Positions 33,457 through 42,757 of a stretch of 64,000 bases of DNA are shown here, piece by piece. The position numbers were made by a program, and so were the translations under genes. The stretch is from Bacillota bacterium (GTDB lineage Bacteria; Bacillota; UBA4882; UBA8346): assembly GCA_023426245.1 (NCBI GenBank), contig JAFABB010000014.1, forward strand, positions 89,706 to 153,705, written 5' to 3'. Position 1 is the first letter of the stretch. Every line of letters starts with the position of its first letter. The notes under the pieces were generated by a model, which was given only the letters and a program-made list of their open reading frames with translations, was not told where the DNA came from and did not search any database.

Positions 33457-34281
33457 ATGCGCAAGATTGCAATTTATGGTAAAGGTGGCATCGGGAAATC
33501 AACGACCACACAAAACACCGTAGCTGGTTTGGCCGAAGCGGGGAAAAAGGTCATGGTGGTCGGTTGTGACCCTAAAGCTGATTCAACCCGTTTATTGCTG
33601 GGAGGACTCGCCCAGAAGTCAGTGCTTGATACTTTAAGGGAAGAAGGCGAGGACATCGATTTGGATTACATTATGCGTACCGGATACGGCAATACGCTAT
33701 GTGTAGAATCCGGCGGTCCTGAGCCTGGTGTTGGTTGTGCCGGACGTGGAATCATCACTTCCATTAACATGTTGGAACAGCTCGGCGCCTACGATGCAGA
33801 TAAAGAATTGGATTATGCATTCTATGATGTTTTAGGCGATGTTGTTTGCGGCGGTTTTGCCATGCCGATCCGGGAAGGAAAAGCCCAAGAGATTTATATC
33901 GTTGTTTCCGGCGAGATGATGGCGATGTATGCGGCCAATAACATCTGCAAAGGTATTATGAAGTTTGCCGAAGCAGGTGGAGTAAGACTGGGTGGCCTCA
34001 TTTGTAACAGCCGTAAAGTTGACAATGAAGAAGCTATGATCCAAGCTCTTGCCAAAAAAATCGGTACTCAAATGATTTATTTCGTACCCCGGGACAATAT
34101 GGTTCAAAAGGCCGAGATTAACCGGAAGACGGTGATTGATTATGATCCGACCCATCCTCAAGCCCAACATTATCGCAACTTGTCTAAAAGGATCGATGAA
34201 AACGAAATGTTTGTAATCCCTAAACCCTTGGAAATCGAAGAATTAGAGCACTTGCTGATTGAATACGGTATTGCGGACTAA
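33457..34281 (+). CDS. nifH: Nitrogenase iron protein NifH
   Basis: 274-residue dinitrogenase reductase, the ATP-dependent electron donor to NifDK. Walker A GKGGIGKST (residues 8-16), [4Fe-4S] ligands C94 (GVGCAGRG) and C131 (DVVCGGFA), and switch motif GCDPKADSTRLLLGG. R97 is the position that DraT ADP-ribosylates in other bacteria. Length corresponds to the compact clostridial/archaeal type. ATG with GAAAGGTAGG upstream; first gene of the operon. Confidence 0.97.
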   Translation: MRKIAIYGKGGIGKSTTTQNTVAGLAEAGKKVMVVGCDPKADSTRLLLGGLAQKSVLDTLREEGEDIDLDYIMRTGYGNTLCVESGGPEPGVGCAGRGIITSINMLEQLGAYDADKELDYAFYDVLGDVVCGGFAMPIREGKAQEIYIVVSGEMMAMYAANNICKGIMKFAEAGGVRLGGLICNSRKVDNEEAMIQALAKKIGTQMIYFVPRDNMVQKAEINRKTVIDYDPTHPQAQHYRNLSKRIDENEMFVIPKPLEIEELEHLLIEYGIAD

Positions 34282-34313
34282 GAATTCAGAAAGAAAATGA
34301 GGGGGAAAAATTC

Positions 34314-34640
34314 ATGTTGATGATCAAGGCGATTGTTCGTCCGGAAAAATGTGATAGTGTGCTTGCCGCTTTAATGGATGCCGGGTTTCCGGCTGTAACC
34401 AAGGTGGCGGTTTTCGGACGGGGTAAGCAACGGGGCCTTAAAGTCGGTGAAGTTCATTATGATGAGTTGCCGAAAGAATTATTGATTATGGTCATACCCG
34501 ATGGTGATAAAGATTTCGTAATTAATACGATTTTAGAAAATGCCCGGACCGGAGAGAAAGGTTCCTTTGGAGACGGTAAAATATTCGTTTTACCGGTAGC
34601 GGAAGTTTACACAGTGAGCTCCGGAGTAAAGGAATCCTAA
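34314..34640 (+). CDS. nifI1: Nitrogen regulatory PII-like protein NifI1
   Basis: 108-residue GlnB-family protein. MIKAIVRPEKCDSVLAALMDAG opens the PII fold, and VFGRGKQRGLKVGEVHYDELPK covers the T-loop region. With NifI2 it forms the sensor that binds NifDK and switches nitrogenase off when ammonium is available, relieved by 2-oxoglutarate; this is known from methanogens. Location between nifH and nifD is diagnostic. ATG 33 bases after nifH. Confidence 0.93.
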   Translation: MLMIKAIVRPEKCDSVLAALMDAGFPAVTKVAVFGRGKQRGLKVGEVHYDELPKELLIMVIPDGDKDFVINTILENARTGEKGSFGDGKIFVLPVAEVYTVSSGVKES

Positions 34641-34668
34641 ATTAAGAATTTGGAAAGGTGGCAGCCCC

Positions 34669-35049
34669 ATGCAAGAAGTAATGGCGATGATTCGTATTAA
34701 TATGATGAATAAAACCAAAAAAGCCCTTGTGGATGCAGGGATTTCCTCTTTTACCGCCACTGGAAATGTGGTTGGAAGAGGGAAGGGGCAAGTTGACTTT
34801 AAGGTATTGGAAGGGGCCGGGGCTGGGTATGATGAGGCCATTTCGCAGCTTGGTAAAGGCCCGCGCTTAATTCCTAAAAGATTACTAATGGTTGTGGTGC
34901 CTGATAAATTGGTCCCGACAGTGGTTCAAACCATTATTGAAACCAATCAAACCGGTCAACCCGGAGATGGCAAAATTTTTGTAAATCCGGTTTTGGATGC
35001 CGTCAGGGTACGGACCGGTGAATCCGGCGATCAAGTACTCGATGATTGA
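34669..35049 (+). CDS. nifI2: Nitrogen regulatory PII-like protein NifI2
   Basis: 126-residue PII-family partner of NifI1. VMAMIRINMMNKTKKALVDAG begins the fold; the T-loop segment VVGRGKGQVDFKVLEGAG is longer than in NifI1, and GDGKIFVNPVLDAVRVRTGE is the conserved C-terminal strand. Acts as heteromer with NifI1 for post-translational control of NifDK. ATG preceded by AAAGGTGG. Confidence 0.93.
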   Translation: MQEVMAMIRINMMNKTKKALVDAGISSFTATGNVVGRGKGQVDFKVLEGAGAGYDEAISQLGKGPRLIPKRLLMVVVPDKLVPTVVQTIIETNQTGQPGDGKIFVNPVLDAVRVRTGESGDQVLDD

Positions 35050-35082
35050 TTACCATGAATATTAATTGCGGAGGTGGACCTG

Positions 35083-36708
35083 GTGATAAATAAAAAGCCT
35101 GATGCGCAAGAAGTCAAAGATGAGATATTAAAGTCATATCCGGCGAAGGTGGCCCGGAAACGCCAAAAACATATGGTTTTAAATGAACCGGATCCGGTAC
35201 TTATGCCCCAAGTAGAGTCCAATGTAAGAACCATTCCGGGGATCATTACCCAACGCGGTTGTACTTATGCGGGATGCAAAGGCGTGGTGCTCGGACCGAC
35301 CCGGGATATTTTAAATCTTACCCATGGCCCAATTGGATGTGGTTTTTACAGTTGGCTTACCCGTCGGAATCAAACCCGTCCAGAAGGTGATGAAGATGCC
35401 AATTTTATGACTTATTGTTTTTCCACCGACATGCAGGAAGAGAATATCGTCTTCGGCGGTGAAAAAAAGCTGAAACAAGCTATCCGCGAAGCTTATGAAA
35501 TTTTCAAGCCGAAGGCCATCGGTATCTTCTCCACATGTCCGGTTGGATTAATTGGTGACGATGTTCATGCTGTAGCCCGGGAAATGAAAGAAGAATTGGG
35601 AATCAATATTTTTGGTTTTAGTTGTGAAGGGTATAAAGGTGTCAGTCAGTCTGCCGGCCATCATATCGCGAATAACCAATTGTTTAAACATATCATTGGT
35701 CAGGATGATACACCCCACGAAGATAAATTTAAAATCAACGTCATGGGTGAGTATAATATCGGCGGCGATGCTTTTGTGATTGAAGACTTAATCGCCAAGA
35801 CCGGAATTAAATTGATTGCGACCTTTAGTGGTAATTCCACGTATGAACAATTTGCCAATTCCCATACGGCAGACTTGAATGTGGTGATGTGCCACCGCTC
35901 TATTAATTATGTAGCGGAAATGATGGAAGCTAAATATGGTATTCCCTGGATCAAGGGTAATTTCATCGGGGCAGAAAGCACAGCCAAGACTTTACAAAAA
36001 ATTGCCGCTTATTTTGATGATCCTGAACTCACGGCAAGGGTGGAAAAGGTTATTGCCGAAGAAATGGCAGAGGTTAAAAAGGTCCAGGATGATGTCCGTT
36101 CCCGTTGTGAAGGAAAGACCGCTATGCTCTTTGTTGGTGGATCCAGGGCTCATCATTATCAAGATTTATTTAAAGATATCGGCATGAAGACGATAGCAGC
36201 CGGCTACGAATTTGCCCATCGGGATGATTATGAAGGCCGCCGGGTAATGCCCACCATTAAAGTGGATGCCGATAGCCGGAATATCGAGCAGTTGGAAGTT
36301 GGACCTGATCCGGAATTATACCGGCCGCGTAAAAGTGAGGAAGAACTGAAAGCTTTAGAGGGAAAAGGTTTTCGGTTTAAAGATTATGACGGAATGATGG
36401 AAGAAATGGATGAAAAGTCTCTGATCATCGACGATATCAGCCATTATGAAACCGAAAGATTACTGGAAATCTATAAACCTTCGGTATTTTGTGCCGGGAT
36501 CAAAGAAAAGTATGTGATTCAAAAATGGGGTATTCCTTGTAAACAGCTTCATAACTATGATTATAGCGGACCCTATGCCGGATTTAAAGGTGCAATCAAT
36601 TTTTATAAGGAAATCGATCGGATGGTAAACACCAAAATATGGCACCTGATTGAAGCGCCATGGCAAAAAGATCCGGAATTAATTGCCTCTTTTAATGTCA
36701 ACGGATAA
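35083..36708 (+). CDS. nifD: Nitrogenase molybdenum-iron protein alpha chain NifD
   Basis: 541-residue catalytic subunit. P-cluster cysteines lie in QRGCTYAGCKG (about residue 64 onward), HGPIGCGF and STCPVGLIGDD. The cofactor ligands are C270 (VVMCHRSINY) and H490 (KQLHNYDYSGPY). The chain is about 50 residues longer than NifD of Proteobacteria because of an insertion between these ligands, a clostridial trait; ligand numbering fits that type. The GTG at 35083 is selected because GGAGGTG (35070-35076) lies six bases upstream; the GTG at 35074 is inside that site. CHRSINY and the absence of a delta-subunit gene argue for the molybdenum rather than vanadium or iron-only enzyme. Confidence 0.96.
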   Translation: MINKKPDAQEVKDEILKSYPAKVARKRQKHMVLNEPDPVLMPQVESNVRTIPGIITQRGCTYAGCKGVVLGPTRDILNLTHGPIGCGFYSWLTRRNQTRPEGDEDANFMTYCFSTDMQEENIVFGGEKKLKQAIREAYEIFKPKAIGIFSTCPVGLIGDDVHAVAREMKEELGINIFGFSCEGYKGVSQSAGHHIANNQLFKHIIGQDDTPHEDKFKINVMGEYNIGGDAFVIEDLIAKTGIKLIATFSGNSTYEQFANSHTADLNVVMCHRSINYVAEMMEAKYGIPWIKGNFIGAESTAKTLQKIAAYFDDPELTARVEKVIAEEMAEVKKVQDDVRSRCEGKTAMLFVGGSRAHHYQDLFKDIGMKTIAAGYEFAHRDDYEGRRVMPTIKVDADSRNIEQLEVGPDPELYRPRKSEEELKALEGKGFRFKDYDGMMEEMDEKSLIIDDISHYETERLLEIYKPSVFCAGIKEKYVIQKWGIPCKQLHNYDYSGPYAGFKGAINFYKEIDRMVNTKIWHLIEAPWQKDPELIASFNVNG

Positions 36709-36757
36709 TGAGTATCGTTCAAATCGGGAGTTAAGTTTTTCCAAAGGAGAGTGTAAA

Positions 36758-38134
36758 ATGCTATTACGCCATACACCCAAAGAAATTAAAGCACGTGAAG
36801 CTTTATTGGTCAATCCCGCCAAGACTTGCCAGCCGATTGGCGCAATGTATGCAGCTTTGGGTATTCATAATTGTTTGCCCCAAAGCCATGGTTCCCAGGG
36901 ATGTTGTGCATATCACCGGAGTACTTTGACCCGTCACTATAAGGAACCGGTTATGGCCGCAACCAGTTCGTTTACGGAAGGTTCCTCGGTTTTTGGAGGT
37001 CAAGCCAATTTGCTGGAGGCCATCGGGAATATTTTTGCGATTTACAAGCCCGATGTCATTGCAGTTCACACCACTTGCTTGTCGGAAACTATTGGAGATG
37101 ATATTCCCCAGATCGTAGCCAAAGCCAAGGAAGAGGGCAAAATTCCGGAGGGTAAGTATGTAATTCATACCAATACCCCGAGTTATGTCGGTTCTCATGT
37201 TACAGGTTTTGCGAATATGACCCGCGGTATGGTTGATTATTTTTCCGAAAAAACCGGTATCCAAAAAAATCAGATTAACGTTATTCCGGGATGGGTTGAA
37301 CCCGCTGATATGCGCGAAATTAAGCTTCTGGCCAAAGAAATGGGAGTCAAGATCGTCCTTTTCCCGGACACTTCGGATGTATTGGATACTCCGCAAACCG
37401 GTAAGTATCGCATGTTTCCCAAAGGCGGAGTAACCATTCCCGAACTGAAGAGTACCGGCGACAGCAAAGCCACGATAGCCCTTGGCTCTTTTGCTTCAGG
37501 ATCCGCTGCTGAAATGTTGGATTCTAAATGCAAGGTTAAATGTCATATTCTTGATTTACCTATCGGGATTCAAGCGACGGATAATTTTATCAATACCTTG
37601 CGGACCGTGGCCGGAGTGAATGTACCGGATTCCATCACTGAAGAACGTGGCCGGATGGTGGATGTCATCACCGATATGCAGCAGTATTTTTACCACAAAA
37701 AAGTGGCTTTGGTGGGAGATCCGGATCAATTAATCGCTTTAACCCAGTTTTTACTGGAATTGGATATGCTCCCGATTCATATCGTGACAGGTACCCCTGG
37801 CAAGGCTTTTGAAGAAAGAATCCGGAGCATTCTGAAAGACTCTGTTCCCAACGCCAATGTCCGCGCGGCCGGCGATATGTTTTTATTGCATCAATGGATT
37901 AAAAACGAACCCGTCGATTTGATTATTGGGAATACGTATTGCAAATATATTGCCAAGGATGAAGATATTCCTTTTGTTCGCTTCGGCTTCCCGATTGAAG
38001 ACCGGATTGGTCACAGCTTATTCCCAACTGTAGGTTATCGGGGTGGAATGAGACTGGTTGAAAAAATTCTAGACGTTTTCATGGATCGTCAGGATCGTGA
38101 TGCCGACGATACGACTATCGAGTTACAGATGTAA
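36758..38134 (+). CDS. nifK: Nitrogenase molybdenum-iron protein beta chain NifK
   Basis: 458-residue beta subunit. P-cluster cysteines appear in KTCQPIGAMYAALGIHNC and HGSQGCCAYHRS near the N-terminus and THTTCLSE-like TTCLSETIGDD. The N-terminal extension of proteobacterial NifK is missing, as in clostridia. ATG at 36758 chosen, with AAAGGAGAG upstream; longer forms would overlap nifD. Forms the alpha2beta2 tetramer with NifD. Confidence 0.95.
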   Translation: MLLRHTPKEIKAREALLVNPAKTCQPIGAMYAALGIHNCLPQSHGSQGCCAYHRSTLTRHYKEPVMAATSSFTEGSSVFGGQANLLEAIGNIFAIYKPDVIAVHTTCLSETIGDDIPQIVAKAKEEGKIPEGKYVIHTNTPSYVGSHVTGFANMTRGMVDYFSEKTGIQKNQINVIPGWVEPADMREIKLLAKEMGVKIVLFPDTSDVLDTPQTGKYRMFPKGGVTIPELKSTGDSKATIALGSFASGSAAEMLDSKCKVKCHILDLPIGIQATDNFINTLRTVAGVNVPDSITEERGRMVDVITDMQQYFYHKKVALVGDPDQLIALTQFLLELDMLPIHIVTGTPGKAFEERIRSILKDSVPNANVRAAGDMFLLHQWIKNEPVDLIIGNTYCKYIAKDEDIPFVRFGFPIEDRIGHSLFPTVGYRGGMRLVEKILDVFMDRQDRDADDTTIELQM

Positions 38135-38167
38135 TTATCTTACCAATCAAAATAAGGAGTGAGTCCA

Positions 38168-39541
38168 ATGGCTGTATTGGAACAACGGCAAAAACAAATT
38201 TTTAAAAAAGAGGCTTCAACCTCTTTCGAGATGGAGTGCAGTAAACCCAGTTTAGCTGGTTCCGTCAGCCAGCGGGCTTGCGTTTTCTGCGGTTCCCGGG
38301 TGGTCTTATACCCGATTGCCGATGCGCTCCATCTGGTTCACGGGCCTATCGGCTGCGCCGCTTACACCTGGGATATTCGAGGAGCCCTTTCATCCGGCCC
38401 GGAGTTGCATCGATTAAGTTTTTCCACGGATTTACAGGAACTCGATGTAATTACCGGCGGCGAAAAGAAATTGTATGCGGCTTTGATTGAATTAATCGAC
38501 CGTTACCAGCCGGGAGCTGCTTTTGTCTATTCCACCTGTATCATCGGAATTATCGGCGATGATGTGGCGGCTGTTTGTAAAAAGGTCAGCCTGGAAAAGA
38601 GTATTCCGGTTTTACCTGTGGATTCGGAAGGGTTTAAAGGGACCAAAAAAGATGGCTACCGGGCTGCCTGTGGTGCTTTATTTAAATTAACCGGAACAAA
38701 AACTCCCGAAGATATCTCGAAATATAGCATTAACATTATGGGTGAGTTTAACGTAGCCGGAGAAAGTTGGATTATTCGTTCTTATTACGAAAGAATGGGC
38801 GTTCAGGTTGTTTCCTGTTTAACGGGGGATGCCAGAATTGAAGAGATTCAACGTTCTCATGGAGCATCCCTGAATGTTGTACAGTGTTCAGGCTCCATGG
38901 TTTATTTAGCGAAAATGTTTGAGGAACATTATGGAACCTCTTACCTAAGGGTTGCTTATTTCGGGATCGAGGATGTTTCGGAAGCTTTATATAGCGTAGC
39001 CCGTTTCTTCAAAGATCCCGAGTTGATGAAAAGGACCCAGAAATTGGTCCGTGAAGAAATTGAGGCGATATACCCGAAGTTGCAAGAATATAAAGAAAAA
39101 TTAACCGGTAAAAAAGCCGCTATATATGTTGGTGGAGCTTTTAAAGCATTCGCCTTAGTTAGGGCGTTACGCTTACTGGGTATGAAAGTTGTAATGGTTG
39201 GATCGCAAACCGGAAACAAAGATGATTATCAACAGCTCCAAAGTATGTGTGATGAAGGAACAATCATCGTAGATGATACCAATCCACTGGAATTATCGGA
39301 ATTTGTTAAGGAAAAGGGGGTTGATCTGTTGATTGGTGGTGTAAAGGAACGTCCCATTGCATATAAAATGGGCATCGGTTTTTGCGATCATAATCATGAA
39401 CGGAAGATCCCCTTAGCAGGATTCATTGGCATGTTGCATTTTGCAGAAGAAATTTATTCTTCGGTTCATAGTCCGGTATGGAAATTTGTATCTGGGCGTC
39501 GGGACTTGAAGGATAACGAAAGTATAAAGGCGGGTGCCTAG
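38168..39541 (+). CDS. nifE: Nitrogenase cofactor scaffold protein NifE
   Basis: 457-residue homologue of NifD that, with NifN, holds the cofactor precursor from NifB while molybdenum and homocitrate are added. SQRACVFCGSRVVL and HGPIGCAAYTWD carry the cluster cysteines; STCIIGIIGDD follows. The cofactor-ligand histidine of NifD is not obvious here. ATG at 38168 with AAGGAGTGAG upstream. Stop TAG lies 11 bases before nifN. Confidence 0.94.
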   Translation: MAVLEQRQKQIFKKEASTSFEMECSKPSLAGSVSQRACVFCGSRVVLYPIADALHLVHGPIGCAAYTWDIRGALSSGPELHRLSFSTDLQELDVITGGEKKLYAALIELIDRYQPGAAFVYSTCIIGIIGDDVAAVCKKVSLEKSIPVLPVDSEGFKGTKKDGYRAACGALFKLTGTKTPEDISKYSINIMGEFNVAGESWIIRSYYERMGVQVVSCLTGDARIEEIQRSHGASLNVVQCSGSMVYLAKMFEEHYGTSYLRVAYFGIEDVSEALYSVARFFKDPELMKRTQKLVREEIEAIYPKLQEYKEKLTGKKAAIYVGGAFKAFALVRALRLLGMKVVMVGSQTGNKDDYQQLQSMCDEGTIIVDDTNPLELSEFVKEKGVDLLIGGVKERPIAYKMGIGFCDHNHERKIPLAGFIGMLHFAEEIYSSVHSPVWKFVSGRRDLKDNESIKAGA

Positions 39542-39552
39542 GAGGCTTCAAA

Positions 39553-40920
39553 ATGGTTAACGAGAATGAGATTTTAAAGAATGCTTCAGTCGTGACAACC
39601 AACGCTTGCAAACTTTGTACGCCTCTGGGTGCCTGCATTGCCATGAAAGGGATTGAAAACTCAATGACCCTTTTGCATGGTTCCCAGGGTTGTGCAACGT
39701 ATATTCGGCGTTATCTTATCAGCCATTTTAGGGAACCGATCGACATTGCTTCCTCCAATTTTACCGAAAATGCCACTATCTTTGGAGGTGGCCTGAATTT
39801 ATCAACCGGGCTTAAGAACGTCACCAAACAATATCATCCTACTCTGATCGGAGTCGCTACTACTTGTTTGAGTGAAACCATTGGAGAAGATATGGAAACC
39901 TTGGTTCGTAATTACCGAAAAGAGGAAATGGCTGAAAATCAACCCTATATCATTCATATGTCGACCCCAAGTTACAAGGGAACTCACATGGACGGGTTTC
40001 ATGCAGTAATACGGGCCGCAGTGGGAACTTTGGCCAAAGGCGGTCCTCCCCAGAAAAAAGTAAATATTTTGCCAGGATTTGTATCTCCGGCAGATATGCG
40101 ATATTTAAAAGAAATCTTGCAAGATTTACGATTGGAATACGTGATGTTACCTGATTATTCAGAGACATTGGACGGCCCGACCTGGGACGATTATCAAAAA
40201 ATCCCCGGCGGGGGAACAGCGGTTGCGGCGATTCAAACAATGGGATGTTCGCAGGCGACTATCGAATTCGGACGAACGTTGGATGCAGAGTCGACGGCAG
40301 GTGTCATATTGCGGGAGCGATTCAAAACACTCCGTTTTCTATTAGGAATGCCGATTGGAGTCCGCGAAACCGACCTCTTTTTTGAACTCCTGAAGACTTT
40401 CACCGGTATGCCGATTCCTAGAAAATACGAATTGGAACGCGGCCGCTTACTCGATTCTTATATCGATGGACATAAGTACGTTTTTGAGAAAAAAGCGGTG
40501 GTATACGGAGAAGAGGATTTAGTGGTGGGAATGGCCAGTTTTTTGGCGGAAATCGGAATCATCCCGGTTTTATGCGCTTCTGGTGGAACCAGCGGTCGCC
40601 TTGCCAAGGCTATTGATGAAGTTGCCCCTGAACTGAAAGATAAGATCACCGTCCGCCAGGGTGTCGATTTTATGGAGATAGCGGCGGAAGCAGAAAAACT
40701 AGGGGCTGATTTGCTTATCGGAAGCAGCAAAGGGTATCAAAACGCTCGAAAATTAAGTGTGCCTTTAGTGAGAATCGGATTTCCGATTCATGACCGCATT
40801 GGCGGCCAACGAATTTTACATTTGGGCTATCGTGGAGCCCAACAGCTTTTTGACCAAATTGTCAACACTTTGCTGGCCAGCCGCCAAGATAGTTCAAGTG
40901 TAGGTTATAGTTATATGTAG
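39553..40920 (+). CDS. nifN: Nitrogenase cofactor scaffold protein NifN
   Basis: 455-residue NifK homologue and partner of NifE. ACKLCTPLGACIAMKGIENS and HGSQGCATYIRR near the N-terminus and TTCLSETIGED match NifN. ATG with GGAGG eight bases upstream, tight to nifE. In some clostridia nifN and nifB are fused; here they are separate genes with a hairpin between them. Confidence 0.94.
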   Translation: MVNENEILKNASVVTTNACKLCTPLGACIAMKGIENSMTLLHGSQGCATYIRRYLISHFREPIDIASSNFTENATIFGGGLNLSTGLKNVTKQYHPTLIGVATTCLSETIGEDMETLVRNYRKEEMAENQPYIIHMSTPSYKGTHMDGFHAVIRAAVGTLAKGGPPQKKVNILPGFVSPADMRYLKEILQDLRLEYVMLPDYSETLDGPTWDDYQKIPGGGTAVAAIQTMGCSQATIEFGRTLDAESTAGVILRERFKTLRFLLGMPIGVRETDLFFELLKTFTGMPIPRKYELERGRLLDSYIDGHKYVFEKKAVVYGEEDLVVGMASFLAEIGIIPVLCASGGTSGRLAKAIDEVAPELKDKITVRQGVDFMEIAAEAEKLGADLLIGSSKGYQNARKLSVPLVRIGFPIHDRIGGQRILHLGYRGAQQLFDQIVNTLLASRQDSSSVGYSYM

Positions 40921-40954
40921 TATAATTTGCAAACCGATTTTTATGCAAATTATA
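40921..40954 (+). promoter_or_regulatory. Perfect inverted repeat between nifN and nifB
   Basis: TATAATTTGCA (40921-40931) and TGCAAATTATA (40944-40954) are perfect 11-base inverse copies with a 12-base loop. It begins right after the nifN stop and ends 26 bases before the nifB start. In RNA it would be a hairpin that could modulate nifB expression relative to nifEN; in DNA it could be an operator. No T-run follows. Confidence 0.5.
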
Positions 40955-40980
40955 ATTTCCAGAAAATGAGGATGATGGAG

Positions 40981-42240
40981 ATGGAGCGAAGTATTTTCAA
41001 TCACCCATGCTTTAATCGGGATGCACGGCATCAATATGGCCGGATTCACCTGCCGGTTGCACCGAAGTGTAACATTCAGTGCAATTACTGTAATCGCAAA
41101 TATAATTGTGCCAATGAGAACAGGCCCGGAGTGACCACGGCGACGCTCAATCCAAACCAAGCCTTGCTTTATTTGGAAAAAGTCGCTACCCAAAATTCCC
41201 GGATCGCAGTGGTGGGTATAGCGGGACCGGGGGATCCATTTGCCAATCCGGTAGAAACCTTAAAAACCCTTCGTTTGGTTCGAGAAAAATACCCGGATAT
41301 GCTTCTTTGTGTCTCTACCAACGGACTTAACGTCAATCCATATGTTAGCGAACTGGTTAATTTACAGGTGAGCCACGTTACGATTACAATCAATGCAATT
41401 GATCCGGCCATCGGAGCCAAGGTTTATGCCTGGGTCAGGGATGGTAAGGTCATTTACCGTGGACAGAGGGCGGCGGAAGTTATTTTAGAAAAACAGCTTG
41501 AAGCAGTTCGCGCTCTTAAACAAGCAGGTATGATTGTGAAAATTAATACCTTGGTTATCCCCGGCGTGAACGATCAACACATTCCGGAAGTGGCGGGGAA
41601 AATGGCAGAGTTGGGCGCGGATATTATGAACTGTATCCCATTGTTGCCGACAGAGGATACCGTTTTTCAAGACATCGAAGAACCCCCGGCAGCTGTGGTT
41701 CAACAAATTCGAAATCAAGTTAAAGAATATCTTCCCCAAATGGAACACTGTACCCGTTGTAGAGCGGATGCGGTTGGTTTATTAGGAGAATCAATGAGTG
41801 CCCAGTGCCAACAATATTTATCTGAGAGTTCCCGGTCAACCGTGACTCCCGGTGATGATCGTCCCTATGTGGCCGTTGCCAGTATGGAAGGAGTTTTAAT
41901 CAACCAGCATTTAGGCGAAGCAGACCGCCTCTTGATATATGCGAAAACCGGTAGCGATTTTAAGCTGATAGAAACCAGGGAGACTCCCGAGCCGGGAAGC
42001 GGCAAAAAGCGTTGGCTGGACCTAGCCCAAATTCTTCATGATTGCCGCTGTCTTTTAGTCAGCGGGATCGGAGAAAGTCCACGCGAAATATTGGAGCATG
42101 ACGGAATTACCATTTTTGTAACGGAAGGTTTGATTGGTGAAGAATTGAAACTTGTTTTTGCCGGGGAAATACCTCATAGTGTTTGCAAGGGCAAACTCGG
42201 ATGCGGTGATTGTTCGGGCGGCGGGATGGGTTGTGGTTAA
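40981..42240 (+). CDS. nifB: Nitrogenase cofactor biosynthesis protein NifB with NifX-like domain
   Basis: 419-residue radical SAM enzyme that fuses two [4Fe-4S] units and inserts carbide to make NifB-co. SAM-cluster cysteines C30, C34, C37 (CNIQCNYC), then C43 in YNCANENRPGV, and HCTRCRADAVG near residue 260. A C-terminal NifX/NafY-like domain (about residues 293-400, YVAVASMEGVLINQHLGEAD) is fused, and the chain ends in a cysteine/glycine-rich tail (GCGDC, GMGCG). ATG at 40981 is preferred; TTG 40927 and other ATGs upstream are in frame but lie in or next to the inverted repeat. Confidence 0.95.
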   Translation: MERSIFNHPCFNRDARHQYGRIHLPVAPKCNIQCNYCNRKYNCANENRPGVTTATLNPNQALLYLEKVATQNSRIAVVGIAGPGDPFANPVETLKTLRLVREKYPDMLLCVSTNGLNVNPYVSELVNLQVSHVTITINAIDPAIGAKVYAWVRDGKVIYRGQRAAEVILEKQLEAVRALKQAGMIVKINTLVIPGVNDQHIPEVAGKMAELGADIMNCIPLLPTEDTVFQDIEEPPAAVVQQIRNQVKEYLPQMEHCTRCRADAVGLLGESMSAQCQQYLSESSRSTVTPGDDRPYVAVASMEGVLINQHLGEADRLLIYAKTGSDFKLIETRETPEPGSGKKRWLDLAQILHDCRCLLVSGIGESPREILEHDGITIFVTEGLIGEELKLVFAGEIPHSVCKGKLGCGDCSGGGMGCG

Positions 42241-42361
42241 TGGCCGTAGGTACTTTAAAGTGTAGCAGTTAGAACTAATTCTGACACAAATTGTTCTTAG
42301 TGGGAAAAACAGGTCGTGTTTGAAGCCCAAATGTGCAAAAAAAATTAGGGAGGAATCATTG

Positions 42362-42664
42362 ATGGAAAAACCAAAGCATCATATTTTTGTCTGTTCAAGC
42401 TCAAGGGTTAGCGGAGAGCCTAAGGGATTTTGCAATAAAAACGCCGCAGGTTTAATTCAATATTTACAATCGGAAATCAATGACCGGGGGATGGAAAACA
42501 TTCTGGTAACCAATACCGGTTGTTTAAAAGTATGTGAACGTGGACCGGCGATGGTGATTTATCCGGAAGGATACTGGTACGGCGCTTTGACCGAAAGTGC
42601 TATCGACGAGATACTGGATGCCTTGGAAAATGAAGAGGCTGCGGAAAAATATTTATTAAAATAA
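42362..42664 (+). CDS. Thioredoxin-like [2Fe-2S] ferredoxin, nif-associated
   Basis: 100-residue ferredoxin of the type first described from Clostridium pasteurianum, which binds the MoFe protein. KHHIFVC at the N-terminus and YPEGYWYG are nearly identical to that protein. Likely cluster ligands C11, C24, C54 and C58 (NTGCLKVCERG). ATG at 42362 with GGGAGGA upstream. Lies between nifB and nifV, so an electron-transfer or cofactor-assembly role in nitrogen fixation is likely. Confidence 0.9.
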   Translation: MEKPKHHIFVCSSSRVSGEPKGFCNKNAAGLIQYLQSEINDRGMENILVTNTGCLKVCERGPAMVIYPEGYWYGALTESAIDEILDALENEEAAEKYLLK

Positions 42665-42757
42665 TCCAAAATGTTCATTTAAAAAACCCTGCCTTCATGC
42701 AAGAGCAAAATTCAGAGTCTTTTTCTAGCTGATTTTCAGGTGTTTGGGGAGGTCCAG

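Noticed and set aside
35083..38134. Vanadium or iron-only nitrogenase
   Set aside because: There is no delta-subunit (vnfG/anfG) gene, and nifE, nifN and nifV accompany a clostridial-type NifD.
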